Below are positions 1 to 7,513 of a stretch of DNA of 64,000 nt, in pieces; positions within the stretch are counted from its first letter, which is position 1; every line of letters begins with the position of its first letter. Origin of the DNA: Neisseria canis (GTDB lineage Bacteria; Pseudomonadota; Gammaproteobacteria; Burkholderiales; Neisseriaceae); the NCBI RefSeq assembly GCF_900636765.1, contig NZ_LR134313.1, forward strand, positions 1,550,001 through 1,614,000. Direction: 5' to 3'. Below the pieces are notes generated by a model. That model saw nothing but the letters and a program-made list of their open reading frames with translations, had not been told where the DNA came from and ran no database searches. Position numbers and translations under genes: made by a program.

Positions 1-447
1 TTGTACGGCAGCAACGAAGCGGACTGCCTGTATGGTGAAGACGGCTGCGATTTGCTGGACGGCGGCTACGGCGATGATTATCTGAACGGCGGTTCCGGTG
101 CGGATACTTATGTATTCGGTGCATGCTATGGTGACGATGTGATTGAGGATTGCGGCGATCCTTGCGAAACCGATGTGGTGGAATTCAAATCAGATATTAA
201 CCTGAGCGATGTATGCTTTACTGCTTGCGGTTGTGATTTGCTGGTTACGGCCGGCCAAGATGATTCCATCACAATCAAAAACTGGTTTGCCGGCAACCAA
301 AATCAGATTGAGGAGTTTAAGTTCACAGAGGGCACCATCACTAATGCACAAATCAATGATGCTTTAGCATGTTACGATACCGTGTGCGCACCTTCGTTGA
401 TTCCACAGTGTCCAGAAGATCAGGTAACGCCGAATTTAATCGGCTGA
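1..447 (+). CDS. RTX-type calcium-binding protein, C-terminal part (5' end outside window)
   Basis: The reading frame is open from base 1, so the gene begins upstream of the window. The first ~40 residues hold nonapeptide-type repeats (DLLDGGYGDDYLNGGSGAD) of the haemolysin-type calcium-binding family. They are followed by a beta-rich C-terminal domain (DSITIKNWF...QIEEFKF) like the HCBP-related domain found at the end of type I secreted RTX proteins. The same C-terminal architecture is seen in the RTX protein at 39054-40850. Oddly, there are 11 cysteines in 148 residues, several inside the repeats (CLYGEDGCD, ACYGDD), whereas type I secretion substrates are usually almost cysteine-free. Function and substrate are unknown. 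The family call is firm, the role is not. Confidence 0.8.
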   Translation: MYGSNEADCLYGEDGCDLLDGGYGDDYLNGGSGADTYVFGACYGDDVIEDCGDPCETDVVEFKSDINLSDVCFTACGCDLLVTAGQDDSITIKNWFAGNQNQIEEFKFTEGTITNAQINDALACYDTVCAPSLIPQCPEDQVTPNLIG

Positions 448-482
448 TAATGTGTTGATTTGGGAAAACTTCTGAAACAGAT

Positions 483-510
483 AAAGAGCCGGTTATCCGG
501 CTCTTTTTTA
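483..510 (+). terminator. Rho-independent terminator of the left-end RTX gene
   Basis: AAAGAGCCGG, a TTAT loop and CCGGCTCTTT form a perfect 10-bp stem running into a T tract, 36 bases after the RTX stop codon. Confidence 0.9.
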
Positions 511-520
511 GAATTGAAAA

Positions 521-551
521 ATGCCTGTCTGAAAAAGTTTCAGACAGGCAT
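521..551. terminator. Inverted wadDUS pair between convergent genes
   Basis: ATGCCTGTCTGAA and its reverse complement are separated by a few bases and form a hairpin between the RTX gene and the convergent DUF3108 gene. It can serve both as an uptake signal and as a terminator for the minus-strand gene. Confidence 0.75.
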
Positions 552-571
552 TTGCATTTTTTATCCGATGA

Positions 572-1243
572 TTAAGGCTTGACGGCTTTGCCGTTGATGG
601 TGGCGGAAGTGAGCTTCAGGTTGTAGGTTTTGCCGTCGTCGGTGTAGGTGATTTGTGCCGGGATATTGTTAACCGCTGTGGCAAACGAATAGTTGACGGT
701 GCTGTCGCCGCGGTTGACGCGGTATTTGTCGACTTGGGTTTTGCCGCCCGCGAAGCTGAACTGCTCGCTGCCGGTTTTACTCATGCCGCCTACGGAATAC
801 AGTTTTTTACCGTTGGTGATTTTCAAGCCGGCGGGTAGGCGGGCGTCGTTGGCGGCAAGTTGCCAGGCCAATGTGAACAAGTCCATTGCGGGGCCGGATA
901 CGGTTTCGGTTTTCTGTTCGCCTGTTTTGCCGTAAGTCACGCGGTTGCCGCTGAAGCGGGCTTCGGCATAGGTTTTGCTGCCGCGTACATCGCGGTAATA
1001 ACTGGGCCTGAGTGTGTTGCCGGAAATGGTGCCGCCGCTTTCGAAGCGGATACTGTACATCGGCACTTTGATATTCGATACGATGGTGTAACTGTCGCCT
1101 TTGCGGGTGAAAGTCATGGTGGCGGGAATGCCGTAAGAGCCGCTGTATTTCAATACTGCGCTTTGCGGCAGCTCGGCGGCAAGTGCGGGGAGGGCGGCAG
1201 CGGATGCGCCGATCAGAGCGATGGAACGGATTAAGTTTTTCAT
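572..1243 (-). CDS. DUF3108 domain-containing exported protein
   Basis: The 223-residue product starts with a Sec signal peptide (MKNLIRSIALIGASAAALPALAA) and continues as a beta-rich domain matching the DUF3108 family. Those are periplasmic or outer-membrane-associated proteins of unknown function in proteobacteria (motifs KYSGSYGIPA and SVGGMSKTGSE). It starts 19 bases after the purN stop, so the two are probably one transcript, although no functional link to purine synthesis is apparent. The inverted DUS pair at 521-551 follows as terminator. Confidence 0.75.
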   Translation of the reverse strand: MKNLIRSIALIGASAAALPALAAELPQSAVLKYSGSYGIPATMTFTRKGDSYTIVSNIKVPMYSIRFESGGTISGNTLRPSYYRDVRGSKTYAEARFSGNRVTYGKTGEQKTETVSGPAMDLFTLAWQLAANDARLPAGLKITNGKKLYSVGGMSKTGSEQFSFAGGKTQVDKYRVNRGDSTVNYSFATAVNNIPAQITYTDDGKTYNLKLTSATINGKAVKP

Positions 1244-1262
1244 AGTTGTCCTTTATGGAAAG

Positions 1263-1889
1263 TCAGGCAAGCAACTGGGTGTGCGGATCAGGCTGGAGGC
1301 TGCCCAGCACGCGGTTTTGCCGGATGCTCAGTTTTCCTGCTGCAAAATCGGCCACCGCTTGCGGCAGCAGCTTGTGTTCTGCTGTTAATACACGGGCGGC
1401 GAGTGTTTGGGGTGTGTCTTCATCCGACACGGGCACAACGCCTTGCGAAATAATCGGGCCGCAATCCAATTCGGCGGTTACAAAATGTACGGTACAGCCG
1501 GCGACGCGGCAGCCGGCTTCCAGTGCGCGTTGGTGGGTGTTGAGGCCGGTAAACGAAGGCAACAGCGACGGATGGATGTTGATGAGGCGGCCTGCATAAT
1601 GGGTGCAGAATTCGGGCGTGAGAATACGCATGAAGCCTGCCAATACCACCAGATCCGGCTGGTAGCTGTCGATAAGTGTCATCATGGCGGTGTCGAAAGC
1701 GAGGCGGTTGGTAAACGCTTTGTGGTCAAGCGCGCCGGTGGCAAGGCCGCGCTCTTTAGCCCAAGCCAAACCTGCTGCGGCTTCGTCGTTGCTTAATACG
1801 GCCGCGATTCGGACATTGGGAATATCCGCGTTGACGATGGCCTGCATGTTGCTGCCGCGGCCGGAAATGAGGATGACGATGTTTTTCAT
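1263..1889 (-). CDS. purN: Phosphoribosylglycinamide formyltransferase (PurN)
   Basis: This enzyme transfers the formyl group from 10-formyltetrahydrofolate to GAR in purine synthesis, in the cytoplasm. The 208-residue product has the N-terminal SGRGSN phosphate-binding loop (residues 9-14) and the catalytic triad Asn104, His106 (NIHPSLLPSF) and Asp142 (ELDCGP), numbered close to the E. coli enzyme. I chose the ATG at 1889 and not an upstream in-frame one because the conserved family start MKNIVILISGRGSN begins there. It is followed closely by the DUF3108 gene. purC (38.1 kb) and purL (57.9 kb) in this window belong to the same pathway. Confidence 0.95.
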   Translation of the reverse strand: MKNIVILISGRGSNMQAIVNADIPNVRIAAVLSNDEAAAGLAWAKERGLATGALDHKAFTNRLAFDTAMMTLIDSYQPDLVVLAGFMRILTPEFCTHYAGRLINIHPSLLPSFTGLNTHQRALEAGCRVAGCTVHFVTAELDCGPIISQGVVPVSDEDTPQTLAARVLTAEHKLLPQAVADFAAGKLSIRQNRVLGSLQPDPHTQLLA

Positions 1890-2141
1890 GTTATCGGAAT
1901 ATAAAAAAGTTAGGGGCAAAATAAGGCTTGCGGTGTGTGGCGGCAAGCGGTTTAGCTTAATTTAACGGGATTTTAAACGGCAGTGTGCAAAATGCAAACA
2001 ATGCCTGTCTGAAAAAATTTGAACGCGAACCGGCTTACGGATTTCGGTTAGGAAGCATGGCGACTGCATAAGTGGTTTGACTACGGCCGCACGGCAATCT
2101 ACATACTCGTTTTCAGACAGGCATGGCAGGGCCGGTATTGA

Positions 2142-2765
2142 TCAAAGCAGAATGGCCGCTGCCTGTTTCAATAAACCGAATGCCAAATAAAGCATCATCA
2201 GGGCGATCAGGCTGTCGAGTATCTGCCAAGTGTGCTCCCGTCGGAACAGCGGCAGCAGCAGGCGTGCGCCGTAGCCGATGGCGGTAAACCAAATGCCCGA
2301 AGCGCTGAGGGCACCTGCCAGAAAATGCCATTTGCCGGTTGGCGGCAGCGGCGCGGCGGCGCCGCCGATGAGCATTACGGTGTCGATGTAAACGTGCGGG
2401 TTGAGCAAAGTTAGGGCGAGGGTTGCCGCCGCGGTTTTGAAAGGGCTGGGCGCGGTAGGCGCGGTGTCGGGGGTGAGAATGCCGTTGCCCTGCCAAGCGG
2501 ATTTTGCGCTCCGCCACGCATAGGCGAGCAGAAACAGGCCGCCGGCCAGCGCCATCAGCGCGGTTGCCTTCGGGCTGTCGGCGAGCAGCGCGCTTACGCC
2601 GAACACGCCGGTGGAAATCAGGGCAAAGTCGCACAGCCAGCAAATCCATACAACCACTCCGACATGTTGCTTGAGCAGGCCTTGCTTGAGCACAAACGCA
2701 TTTTGTGCGCCGATAGCGGCAATCAGGCTGGCGGTAATCATGAAACCGGAAAAGAAAGCAGACAT
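2142..2765 (-). CDS. argO: LysE/ArgO-family amino acid exporter
   Basis: A 207-residue inner-membrane protein with about six hydrophobic segments. It begins MSAFFSGFMITASLIAAIGAQNAFVLKQGL, the hallmark N-terminus of LysE/ArgO exporters (GAQNAFVL motif), and also has the LNPHVYIDTV motif. The family exports basic amino acids, in ArgO arginine and its analogue canavanine. The start at 2765 is set by the family N-terminus; an upstream extension would be polar and atypical. No ArgP-type regulator is adjacent. Substrate assignment is inferred from family only. Confidence 0.85.
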   Translation of the reverse strand: MSAFFSGFMITASLIAAIGAQNAFVLKQGLLKQHVGVVVWICWLCDFALISTGVFGVSALLADSPKATALMALAGGLFLLAYAWRSAKSAWQGNGILTPDTAPTAPSPFKTAAATLALTLLNPHVYIDTVMLIGGAAAPLPPTGKWHFLAGALSASGIWFTAIGYGARLLLPLFRREHTWQILDSLIALMMLYLAFGLLKQAAAILL

Positions 2766-2829
2766 ATCGGATGTGGGGGCGGGATGTTGATGAATAAGTT
2801 TGCGCGCCGCTTTTGCGCGCGACGGTGGA

Positions 2830-2846
2830 ATTATATAGTGAATCGG
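2830..2846. repeat. Possible solo end of the MITE-like repeat
   Basis: TATATAGTGAATC matches the reverse complement of the right ends of the elements at 57729-57869 and 63045-63139. No partner end is visible nearby, so it may be a remnant. It lies upstream of the argO-like gene and could contribute to its promoter. Confidence 0.4.
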
Positions 2847-2906
2847 GTGTGAGCAATACACATACATATCCGGTTCATACCCGAGATGCGATGCAGTTGC
2901 CGGAAA

Positions 2907-2937
2907 ATGCCTGTTTGAAACGTTTTCAGACAGGCAT
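2907..2937. terminator. Imperfect inverted wadDUS pair
   Basis: The left arm reads ATGCCTGTTTGAA (one base off the DUS), the right arm is perfect. The hairpin lies just beyond the 3' end of the BamE-like gene on the minus strand. Confidence 0.6.
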
Positions 2938-2949
2938 TGGCATATTGAT

Positions 2950-3387
2950 TCAGTGCCGGCAATGGGCGTGTTTCACAGGCTCCCAGAAGATGCCTTCAAC
3001 CGTGTTGCTTTTTTTATTGAACACAATTTTATACTGACATTGCTGCATTTTGCCGCTAAAAGCGTAGCGGTAGAGATAGTTCCATTCTGTTAGGTAAGAG
3101 CTGCCGTGGTGCCAGGGCTTGCCGAGCAGCTGCTGCACGGTCGCGGCGTTCATGCCCGGGCGGATTTGGTTGAGTTTGTCCCAGTCCGGCTTGATGCCGA
3201 GGTTGGGGTCGTTAACCGTGCGCCATTTGAGGATATGGTTCACTTTGTAAGCCTTTTGCTTGTAGGTAACTTCGTATTTTTTGCCGGATGTGTGAACAGG
3301 TAAAGTGTGCACCGTCGGTTGCGGTTGGGGCTTTTGGGCGCAGGCACTTAATAAGAGTGCAGACGTTAGGATAAGGTAATGTTTCAT
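2950..3387 (-). CDS. BamE/SmpA-domain lipoprotein
   Basis: The 145-residue product has a lipoprotein signal peptide with lipobox LSAC (Cys16), so it should be anchored in a membrane, probably the outer one. The C-terminal half contains the SmpA/OmlA fold signature of BamE-type proteins (IRPGMNAATVQQLLGKPW, then the WNYLYRY strand). BamE itself is part of the outer-membrane protein assembly machine. This protein has an extra ~45 residues between the lipid anchor and the domain, so it may be a paralogue and not BamE itself. It appears to be a single-gene unit ended by the hairpin at 2907-2937. Confidence 0.7.
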   Translation of the reverse strand: MKHYLILTSALLLSACAQKPQPQPTVHTLPVHTSGKKYEVTYKQKAYKVNHILKWRTVNDPNLGIKPDWDKLNQIRPGMNAATVQQLLGKPWHHGSSYLTEWNYLYRYAFSGKMQQCQYKIVFNKKSNTVEGIFWEPVKHAHCRH

Positions 3388-3448
3388 GATTATTTATTGA
3401 GATTGAGTAGGATAAATAAGTTTAGCAGAATGGCATATAAACAAAACA

Positions 3449-3478
3449 ATGCCTGTCTGAAAGGTTTCAGACAGGCAT
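3449..3478. terminator. Inverted wadDUS pair
   Basis: ATGCCTGTCTGAAA and TTTCAGACAGGCAT are separated by two bases, giving a tight hairpin between the unknown gene at 3501-4016 (whose 3' end it follows) and the BamE-like gene. Confidence 0.75.
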
Positions 3479-3500
3479 TTTGTGGTGTTCGGTCTTGTAG

Positions 3501-4016
3501 TTAGAACGGGGCGTCGAGCAAAGCGGCCAAGCGGCGGGAATTGGCGATTAAGCCTTCGTCTTGCTGTTCGTCAAGCTCCAGAGCCGTTTTCATCATCAGA
3601 AGATTGGCCGGCCGGCCTGAATGCAGACTCATTTGGATGCGCGCCGGAGTGAAATCGAGGCCGTGTTTGCGGGCGAACGCTTGGGCGCGGCGGTTGGCGG
3701 TTTCGAGCATAAACATCAGGCTGATATCGAGATGGAAGACGCGAGCCTGCAAAACTAAGATACGCGCGGCAAACCAGTCGGCTTCGTCGGTAATGATGCT
3801 CGGTGTATTTTTGCCTTCCACCAAACGTTCGGCGGCAATCATCAGGGCAACCGTGCGCACTTGCGGCAGCATGGCTTCGCAGAACATGGCGCCTGGGCGT
3901 TGCGGTAAATCGGCCAATAGCAGGTCAACGCGGTGGGCGTTGCCGTCAACCACCAAATTGCAGCAGCTGAGGATTTCGGGCTGTTGTTGTAAGATGCAGG
4001 CTGCTTGGGTTTGCAT
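3501..4016 (-). CDS. Conserved-looking protein of unknown function
   Basis: A 171-residue soluble protein with no signal peptide and no recognisable catalytic motif. It is leucine/alanine rich and predicted largely helical, with two cysteine pairs near the N-terminus (AACIL, LSCCNL). The ATG at 4016 is favoured over an upstream in-frame start because AAGGAAGA lies at proper spacing before it and the extension is basic and low in quality. It is preceded by a terminator (4079-4112), so it has its own promoter. I do not recognise the family. Confidence 0.6.
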   Translation of the reverse strand: MQTQAACILQQQPEILSCCNLVVDGNAHRVDLLLADLPQRPGAMFCEAMLPQVRTVALMIAAERLVEGKNTPSIITDEADWFAARILVLQARVFHLDISLMFMLETANRRAQAFARKHGLDFTPARIQMSLHSGRPANLLMMKTALELDEQQDEGLIANSRRLAALLDAPF

Positions 4017-4078
4017 GATAGTCTTCCTTATCTTGAGAGGGTTTTTTAGCAGGCGGCCCGGAAATTTCAGGTAAAACA

Positions 4079-4112
4079 AAAACCGCCTGTGGATTTTACG
4101 GGCGGTTTCTTG
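4079..4112 (-). terminator. Rho-independent terminator closing the ubiX/peptide transcript
   Basis: On the minus strand AAACCGCC and GGCGGTTT pair across a 13-base loop and run into TTTTTGTTTT. It lies beyond ubiX, the small peptide gene and the structured segment at 4141-4196. Confidence 0.75.
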
Positions 4113-4140
4113 TTTGGTGTTCAATTGCTGCTTTCAGACA

Positions 4141-4196
4141 CGCACAAACAGATACCGCGCATTGCTGCGGTACCAATAAAAATAAGTGTTTGTGCG
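4141..4196 (-). ncRNA. Candidate structured RNA segment downstream of the small peptide gene
   Basis: Two nested perfect inverted repeats are visible. The outer arms are CGCACAAACA / TGTTTGTGCG and the inner arms TACCGC / GCGGTA around an 8-base loop. It lies between the peptide stop (4255) and the terminator at 4079-4112 and contains no convincing gene. It could be a 3' UTR structure or a small RNA; the type is inferred only from base pairing. Confidence 0.35.
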
Positions 4197-4254
4197 GATG
4201 GTGTTCATAATCAAAAGCTTTCGTGGGCTTAAAAATAAGTTAGCTGGACGAAGA

Positions 4255-4335
4255 TTAAAACAGTTTGTCCAGAATTGTCAATATCCATTTGACAAAAGCT
4301 GCAATCATGCCGACAAATTCGCGCAATCCTTCCAT
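4255..4335 (-). CDS. 26-residue amphipathic helical peptide, delta-lysin-like
   Basis: The ATG directly follows the ubiX stop (TAAATG), with the ribosome binding site GGGGAG embedded in the last ubiX codons, so translation should be coupled to ubiX. The peptide starts MEGLREFVGMIAAF and continues VKWILTILDKLF. Charged residues (Glu2, Arg5, Glu6, Lys16, Asp23, Lys24) alternate with hydrophobic ones as in a membrane-active amphipathic helix. The segment VKWILTILDKLF resembles the LVKWIIDTVNKF part of staphylococcal delta-haemolysin. There is no signal peptide. Alternatives are a type I toxin-like membrane peptide or a chance ORF. Existence is supported by coupling, binding site and downstream terminator; function is unknown. 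Confidence 0.55.
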   Translation of the reverse strand: MEGLREFVGMIAAFVKWILTILDKLF

Positions 4336-4953
4336 TTATTCTCCCCATTTTGGCATAAGTGTGTGCTCTATGCGCAATTGATCGAGAATTCTGGCAACAA
4401 CGAAGTCGATTGAGTCGTTTAATGTCTTCGGATGGTGGTAAAAGCCGGGAGACGGAGGCAGGATAACGGCACCCAATTGTGAAAGTTTGAGCAGGTTTTC
4501 CAAGTGCAGCGACGATAAAGGGGTTTCGCGCGGCACGATAATCAGCGGGCGGCGCTCTTTGATGGCCACGTCGGCGGCGCGTTCGATGAGGTGGTCGGAC
4601 GTTCCGTGCGCCACCGCGGCCACCACGCCCATGCTGGCCGGGCAGATAATCATCGCATCGGCCGGATTGGTGCCGGATGCGGGCGGGGCGAACCATTCGT
4701 CTTTACCGAACACGCGCAGCTGCTCGGGGCTGGTTTGAAATTTTCTGCACAAGATTTCGCGGCACGCTGCGGTGTTGGCGGGCAAGGTAAGCCCCATTTC
4801 CTGCTGGGCCACCACTTGTGCGGCTTGCGAATAGAGCAGCCACACGGTTTTACCGGCTTTGAGCAGGCATTCGAGCAGGCGTATGCCGTAGGGCATGCCG
4901 GAGGCGCCGGTGAAGGCGAGTGTAACGGTTTGTATGGGGCCGTGGGCTGTCAT
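4336..4953 (-). CDS. ubiX: Flavin prenyltransferase UbiX
   Basis: UbiX makes prenylated FMN, the cofactor of the UbiD decarboxylase in ubiquinone synthesis. The ~205-residue product has the flavoprotein start AFTGASGMPYGIRLLE, the CPASMGVVAAVAHG segment, and the conserved RPLIIVPRETPLS...HLENLLKLSQLGAVILPPSPGFY block. The ATG at 4953 is used; a TTG three codons upstream is the other option, and neither has a strong binding site. It is downstream of a small membrane protein gene (41-base gap) and directly abuts the small peptide gene. Confidence 0.95.
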   Translation of the reverse strand: MTAHGPIQTVTLAFTGASGMPYGIRLLECLLKAGKTVWLLYSQAAQVVAQQEMGLTLPANTAACREILCRKFQTSPEQLRVFGKDEWFAPPASGTNPADAMIICPASMGVVAAVAHGTSDHLIERAADVAIKERRPLIIVPRETPLSSLHLENLLKLSQLGAVILPPSPGFYHHPKTLNDSIDFVVARILDQLRIEHTLMPKWGE

Positions 4954-4994
4954 TGGGGCCAATCGTTGCGGAAAAACGCTGATTATACAGAAAT

Positions 4995-5285
4995 TTAAAA
5001 CAGGCCGAAATAATGGCAGATGTAGCCGGTGAGGATGACCGGAGGCAGGAAAAGCCAGCCGAATTGCCGTTTGGCTTGCGGCTGGCCTTTGAGGTGCGCA
5101 GCCAGAAATTTGAATAAAACGTATTTAAATAAAAACACGCATTCGCAGGCCAGAATAATGCCGTAAGTGAGGTGTTTGGCCGGCGTTTGCGCCGGGTTGA
5201 ATGTGAAATAAGCGATGGTAGCCAATGGAATCAGGCATATAACCAGCCAATGGAAGAGCATTTTGTTTTCGGAAGCGGCATTCAT
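4995..5285 (-). CDS. Small inner-membrane protein of unknown function
   Basis: A 96-residue protein with three predicted membrane segments (MLFHWLVICLIPLATIAYF, YGIILACECVFLFKYVLF and WLFLPPVILTGYICHYFGLF). It lies 41 bases upstream of ubiX on the same strand, so it is likely co-transcribed. No motif allows a functional assignment. Confidence 0.65.
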   Translation of the reverse strand: MNAASENKMLFHWLVICLIPLATIAYFTFNPAQTPAKHLTYGIILACECVFLFKYVLFKFLAAHLKGQPQAKRQFGWLFLPPVILTGYICHYFGLF

Positions 5286-5335
5286 AAAAGGTGAATCTGA
5301 AGTAAAAGCAGGGTTTGATTTTAACGGATAAACAA

Positions 5336-5369
5336 ATGCCTGTCTGAAAAACCGGTTTCAGACAGGCAT
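5336..5369. terminator. Inverted wadDUS pair
   Basis: Two perfect DUS arms (ATGCCTGTCTGAAAA ... TTTCAGACAGGCAT) form a hairpin 12 bases after the DASS symporter's 3' end on the minus strand. Confidence 0.75.
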
Positions 5370-5381
5370 TGCCGGACCGGT

Positions 5382-6791
5382 TTACATAAGGAAGAAATAC
5401 GCCCAAACAGCAACCAGAATGATGCACAAAACGTTGAGCAGCATGCCCACCCGCATCATATCTTTCTGCGTTACCAAGCCTGTACCGAACACGATGGCAT
5501 TGGGCGGGGTGGCAACCGGCAGCATAAATGCACAGGAAGCGCCGATGCCGATAACCATAACCAACACTTCTTTAGGCAAGCCCATTTGTGTGGCAACGCT
5601 GCCGAAAATCGGCACGAGCAGGGCTGCGGAGGCGGTGTTGCTGGTAAACTCGGTTAGGAAAATGATGAATGCGGCTACCGCCAAGACGACGATAAACGGA
5701 TGTGCCAAAACGAAGGTGGTTGCCATCTCCTGACCGAGTACGGCGGATGCGCCGGAATGTTTTAACAAATTGCTCAGGGCGATGCCGCCGCCAAACAGCA
5801 TCAACACGCCCCAGTCGGTGTTGCGCGCCACTTCGCGCCAACGTACCGTGCCGAACACGACTACTGCGGCAGCGGCACACAAAGCAATGAATGAATCAGG
5901 GTTAAGAATGCCGAATTTTTCTTTTAACGTGCCGCTCATAATCCATGCTGCTGCCGTTACGATGAAAATAATGATGGTAATGATGCGGTGTAACGTCCAC
6001 GGGATGTGCTCTTCTTTTACCTGAACGCGTTTGGAAAAATCCGGTTTTAAAACAACGTATAAAGAAACCAGCATCAAAGGCAGAATCAGTATCATCATGG
6101 GCAGGGCAACTTTCATCCAGCCGGCGAAGTCCAAATCAAGTGCTTTGGCTGCGATATTGTTGGGCGGTGAGCCAACAACTGTGCCCAAGCCGCCGATGCT
6201 GGCGCAATAAGCAATGCCCAGTAAAACGAACACAAAGGTTTTGCGGTCTTTTTCTTTATCCAGATGATCCATCAAGCCCAAAGCCAAAGGCAGCATCATT
6301 GCTGCGGTGGCGGTGTTGCTGATCCACATGGATAAAAACGCGGTGGCGGCAAATATCAGCAAAACGGCCACCAGCATGTTGCCGCGTGAAAGGGAAATCA
6401 GCCAAACCGCGATTTTGCGGTCGATGCGCTGCATATGCAGCGCGGTAGCCAGCGCGAAGCCGCCGAAAAACACATAGATAATCGGGTCGGCAAAGCTCGC
6501 CAGCGCCTGCTTGGTATTCATTTCGGGAATGTGGAATAAAACGGCCAAAATCGGCACCATCAAAGCGGTTACCGTGATGTGCACGGCTTCGGTAAACCAC
6601 ATGATTGCCACAAAGCATAAGATGGACAAGCCTTTGTTGACGGTGTCTTCATAAGGCAGAATCATATACACAATCGCGCTGATAACGGCTGCGATGACGG
6701 TAATCAGCAATCCTCTGAAATTGGTGATCGGCGCTTGCGCGCTGAGTAATTCGGTGTTTTCGGGGAGGCTTTGTTTGGGGCTCTCGCTCAT
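5382..6791 (-). CDS. DASS-family sodium:dicarboxylate (C4/citrate) symporter
   Basis: A 469-residue inner-membrane protein with about 11-12 hydrophobic segments. It carries the two Ser-Asn-Thr substrate/sodium-binding motifs of the SLC13/DASS (INDY) family, WISNTATAAMMLPLALG and TSNTASAALLVPIFG. The family also shows GSPPNNIAAK and VATPPNAIVFGTGLV. Members import succinate, malate, fumarate or citrate with Na+. The first ~25 residues are cytoplasmic and polar. It is a single-gene unit between the region at 6792-7067 and the hairpin at 5336-5369. The exact substrate cannot be read from sequence. Confidence 0.9.
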   Translation of the reverse strand: MSESPKQSLPENTELLSAQAPITNFRGLLITVIAAVISAIVYMILPYEDTVNKGLSILCFVAIMWFTEAVHITVTALMVPILAVLFHIPEMNTKQALASFADPIIYVFFGGFALATALHMQRIDRKIAVWLISLSRGNMLVAVLLIFAATAFLSMWISNTATAAMMLPLALGLMDHLDKEKDRKTFVFVLLGIAYCASIGGLGTVVGSPPNNIAAKALDLDFAGWMKVALPMMILILPLMLVSLYVVLKPDFSKRVQVKEEHIPWTLHRIITIIIFIVTAAAWIMSGTLKEKFGILNPDSFIALCAAAAVVVFGTVRWREVARNTDWGVLMLFGGGIALSNLLKHSGASAVLGQEMATTFVLAHPFIVVLAVAAFIIFLTEFTSNTASAALLVPIFGSVATQMGLPKEVLVMVIGIGASCAFMLPVATPPNAIVFGTGLVTQKDMMRVGMLLNVLCIILVAVWAYFFLM

Positions 6792-6963
6792 TTATTGTTC
6801 CTTGTTAATTATTGTGAAGGTTTTTATATTCGGTTCCGACTTATTTTGCTTGAAATTTAATCAGGCAATCTTGGGAAAATTACAAAAATTGAGGGTTTGT
6901 AATTGTATGTAGTATAAGGTTAACTTCATGGAAAAAGCAAATTGTTTTATTTTTGCGCAATAA

Positions 6964-6997
6964 AATGCCTGTCTGAATAAATCTTTCAGACAGGCAT
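6964..6997. terminator. Inverted wadDUS pair
   Basis: Perfect DUS arms with a 7-base interior sit in the gap between the symporter promoter region and the 3' end of the small secreted protein gene at 7068. Confidence 0.7.
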
Positions 6998-7067
6998 TTG
7001 AGTTGTCGGAATGGATTTTACGCAGCTGTGAGCTGGATGCTTTCACGTTCGGCAGCGCATGCGGCGA

Positions 7068-7397
7068 TTAATAACAGCTTTGTGCAAACCCTTTTGCATC
7101 ATGTTGGCAGAAACGGCCTTCGTACGGATTCCAGCGGTAGCCTGCGCCTTCTCCATTGGCAATTTTCTTAGGTTTGGGTGCTTTCGGGGTTTTGGCGGAA
7201 TGGTTGTTGCTTTTGGCTGATTTTATGGATTTTTTGGCATGAAAGCGTTTGAGTTCGTCACACGAGGGCGTGCCGTTACGGTCTTTTAACAAAGAGCCTT
7301 GCTCAATCCGGCAGGCACGTTCCAGCCTTTCTTGCTCGAAAGCGTGGGCGTTGAGAGAAATGAGCAGAAATAATAAAGGAATAGCGGATTTGGGCAT
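7068..7397 (-). CDS. Small exported lysine-rich protein of unknown function
   Basis: The 109-residue product has a Sec signal peptide (cleavage likely after ALA-type LNAHA). A Lys/Ser/Pro-rich linker follows (residues ~55-83, KSIKSAKSNNHSAKTPKAPK), then a compact C-terminus with two cysteines (GRFCQHDAKGFAQSC). With the two earlier cysteines (ACRIEQ, PSCDEL) this suggests two disulfides in the periplasm. No family was recognised. Confidence 0.6.
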   Translation of the reverse strand: MPKSAIPLLFLLISLNAHAFEQERLERACRIEQGSLLKDRNGTPSCDELKRFHAKKSIKSAKSNNHSAKTPKAPKPKKIANGEGAGYRWNPYEGRFCQHDAKGFAQSCY

Positions 7398-7513
7398 GGC
7401 GTTTCCTGTGAGTCCGTTAATGTATTTATCATTTTGATGGGTTGAGATAATAACATAAAAAATAGTTACGTGATTTCTTGTGGGCTGTGTCAGCAGCCGT
7501 GAACATATAAGTT

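Noticed and set aside
4128..4210. A 24-codon frame (MNTIRTNTYFYW...) behind the delta-lysin-like peptide
   Set aside because: No ribosome binding site. The inverted repeats in it are better explained as RNA structure.
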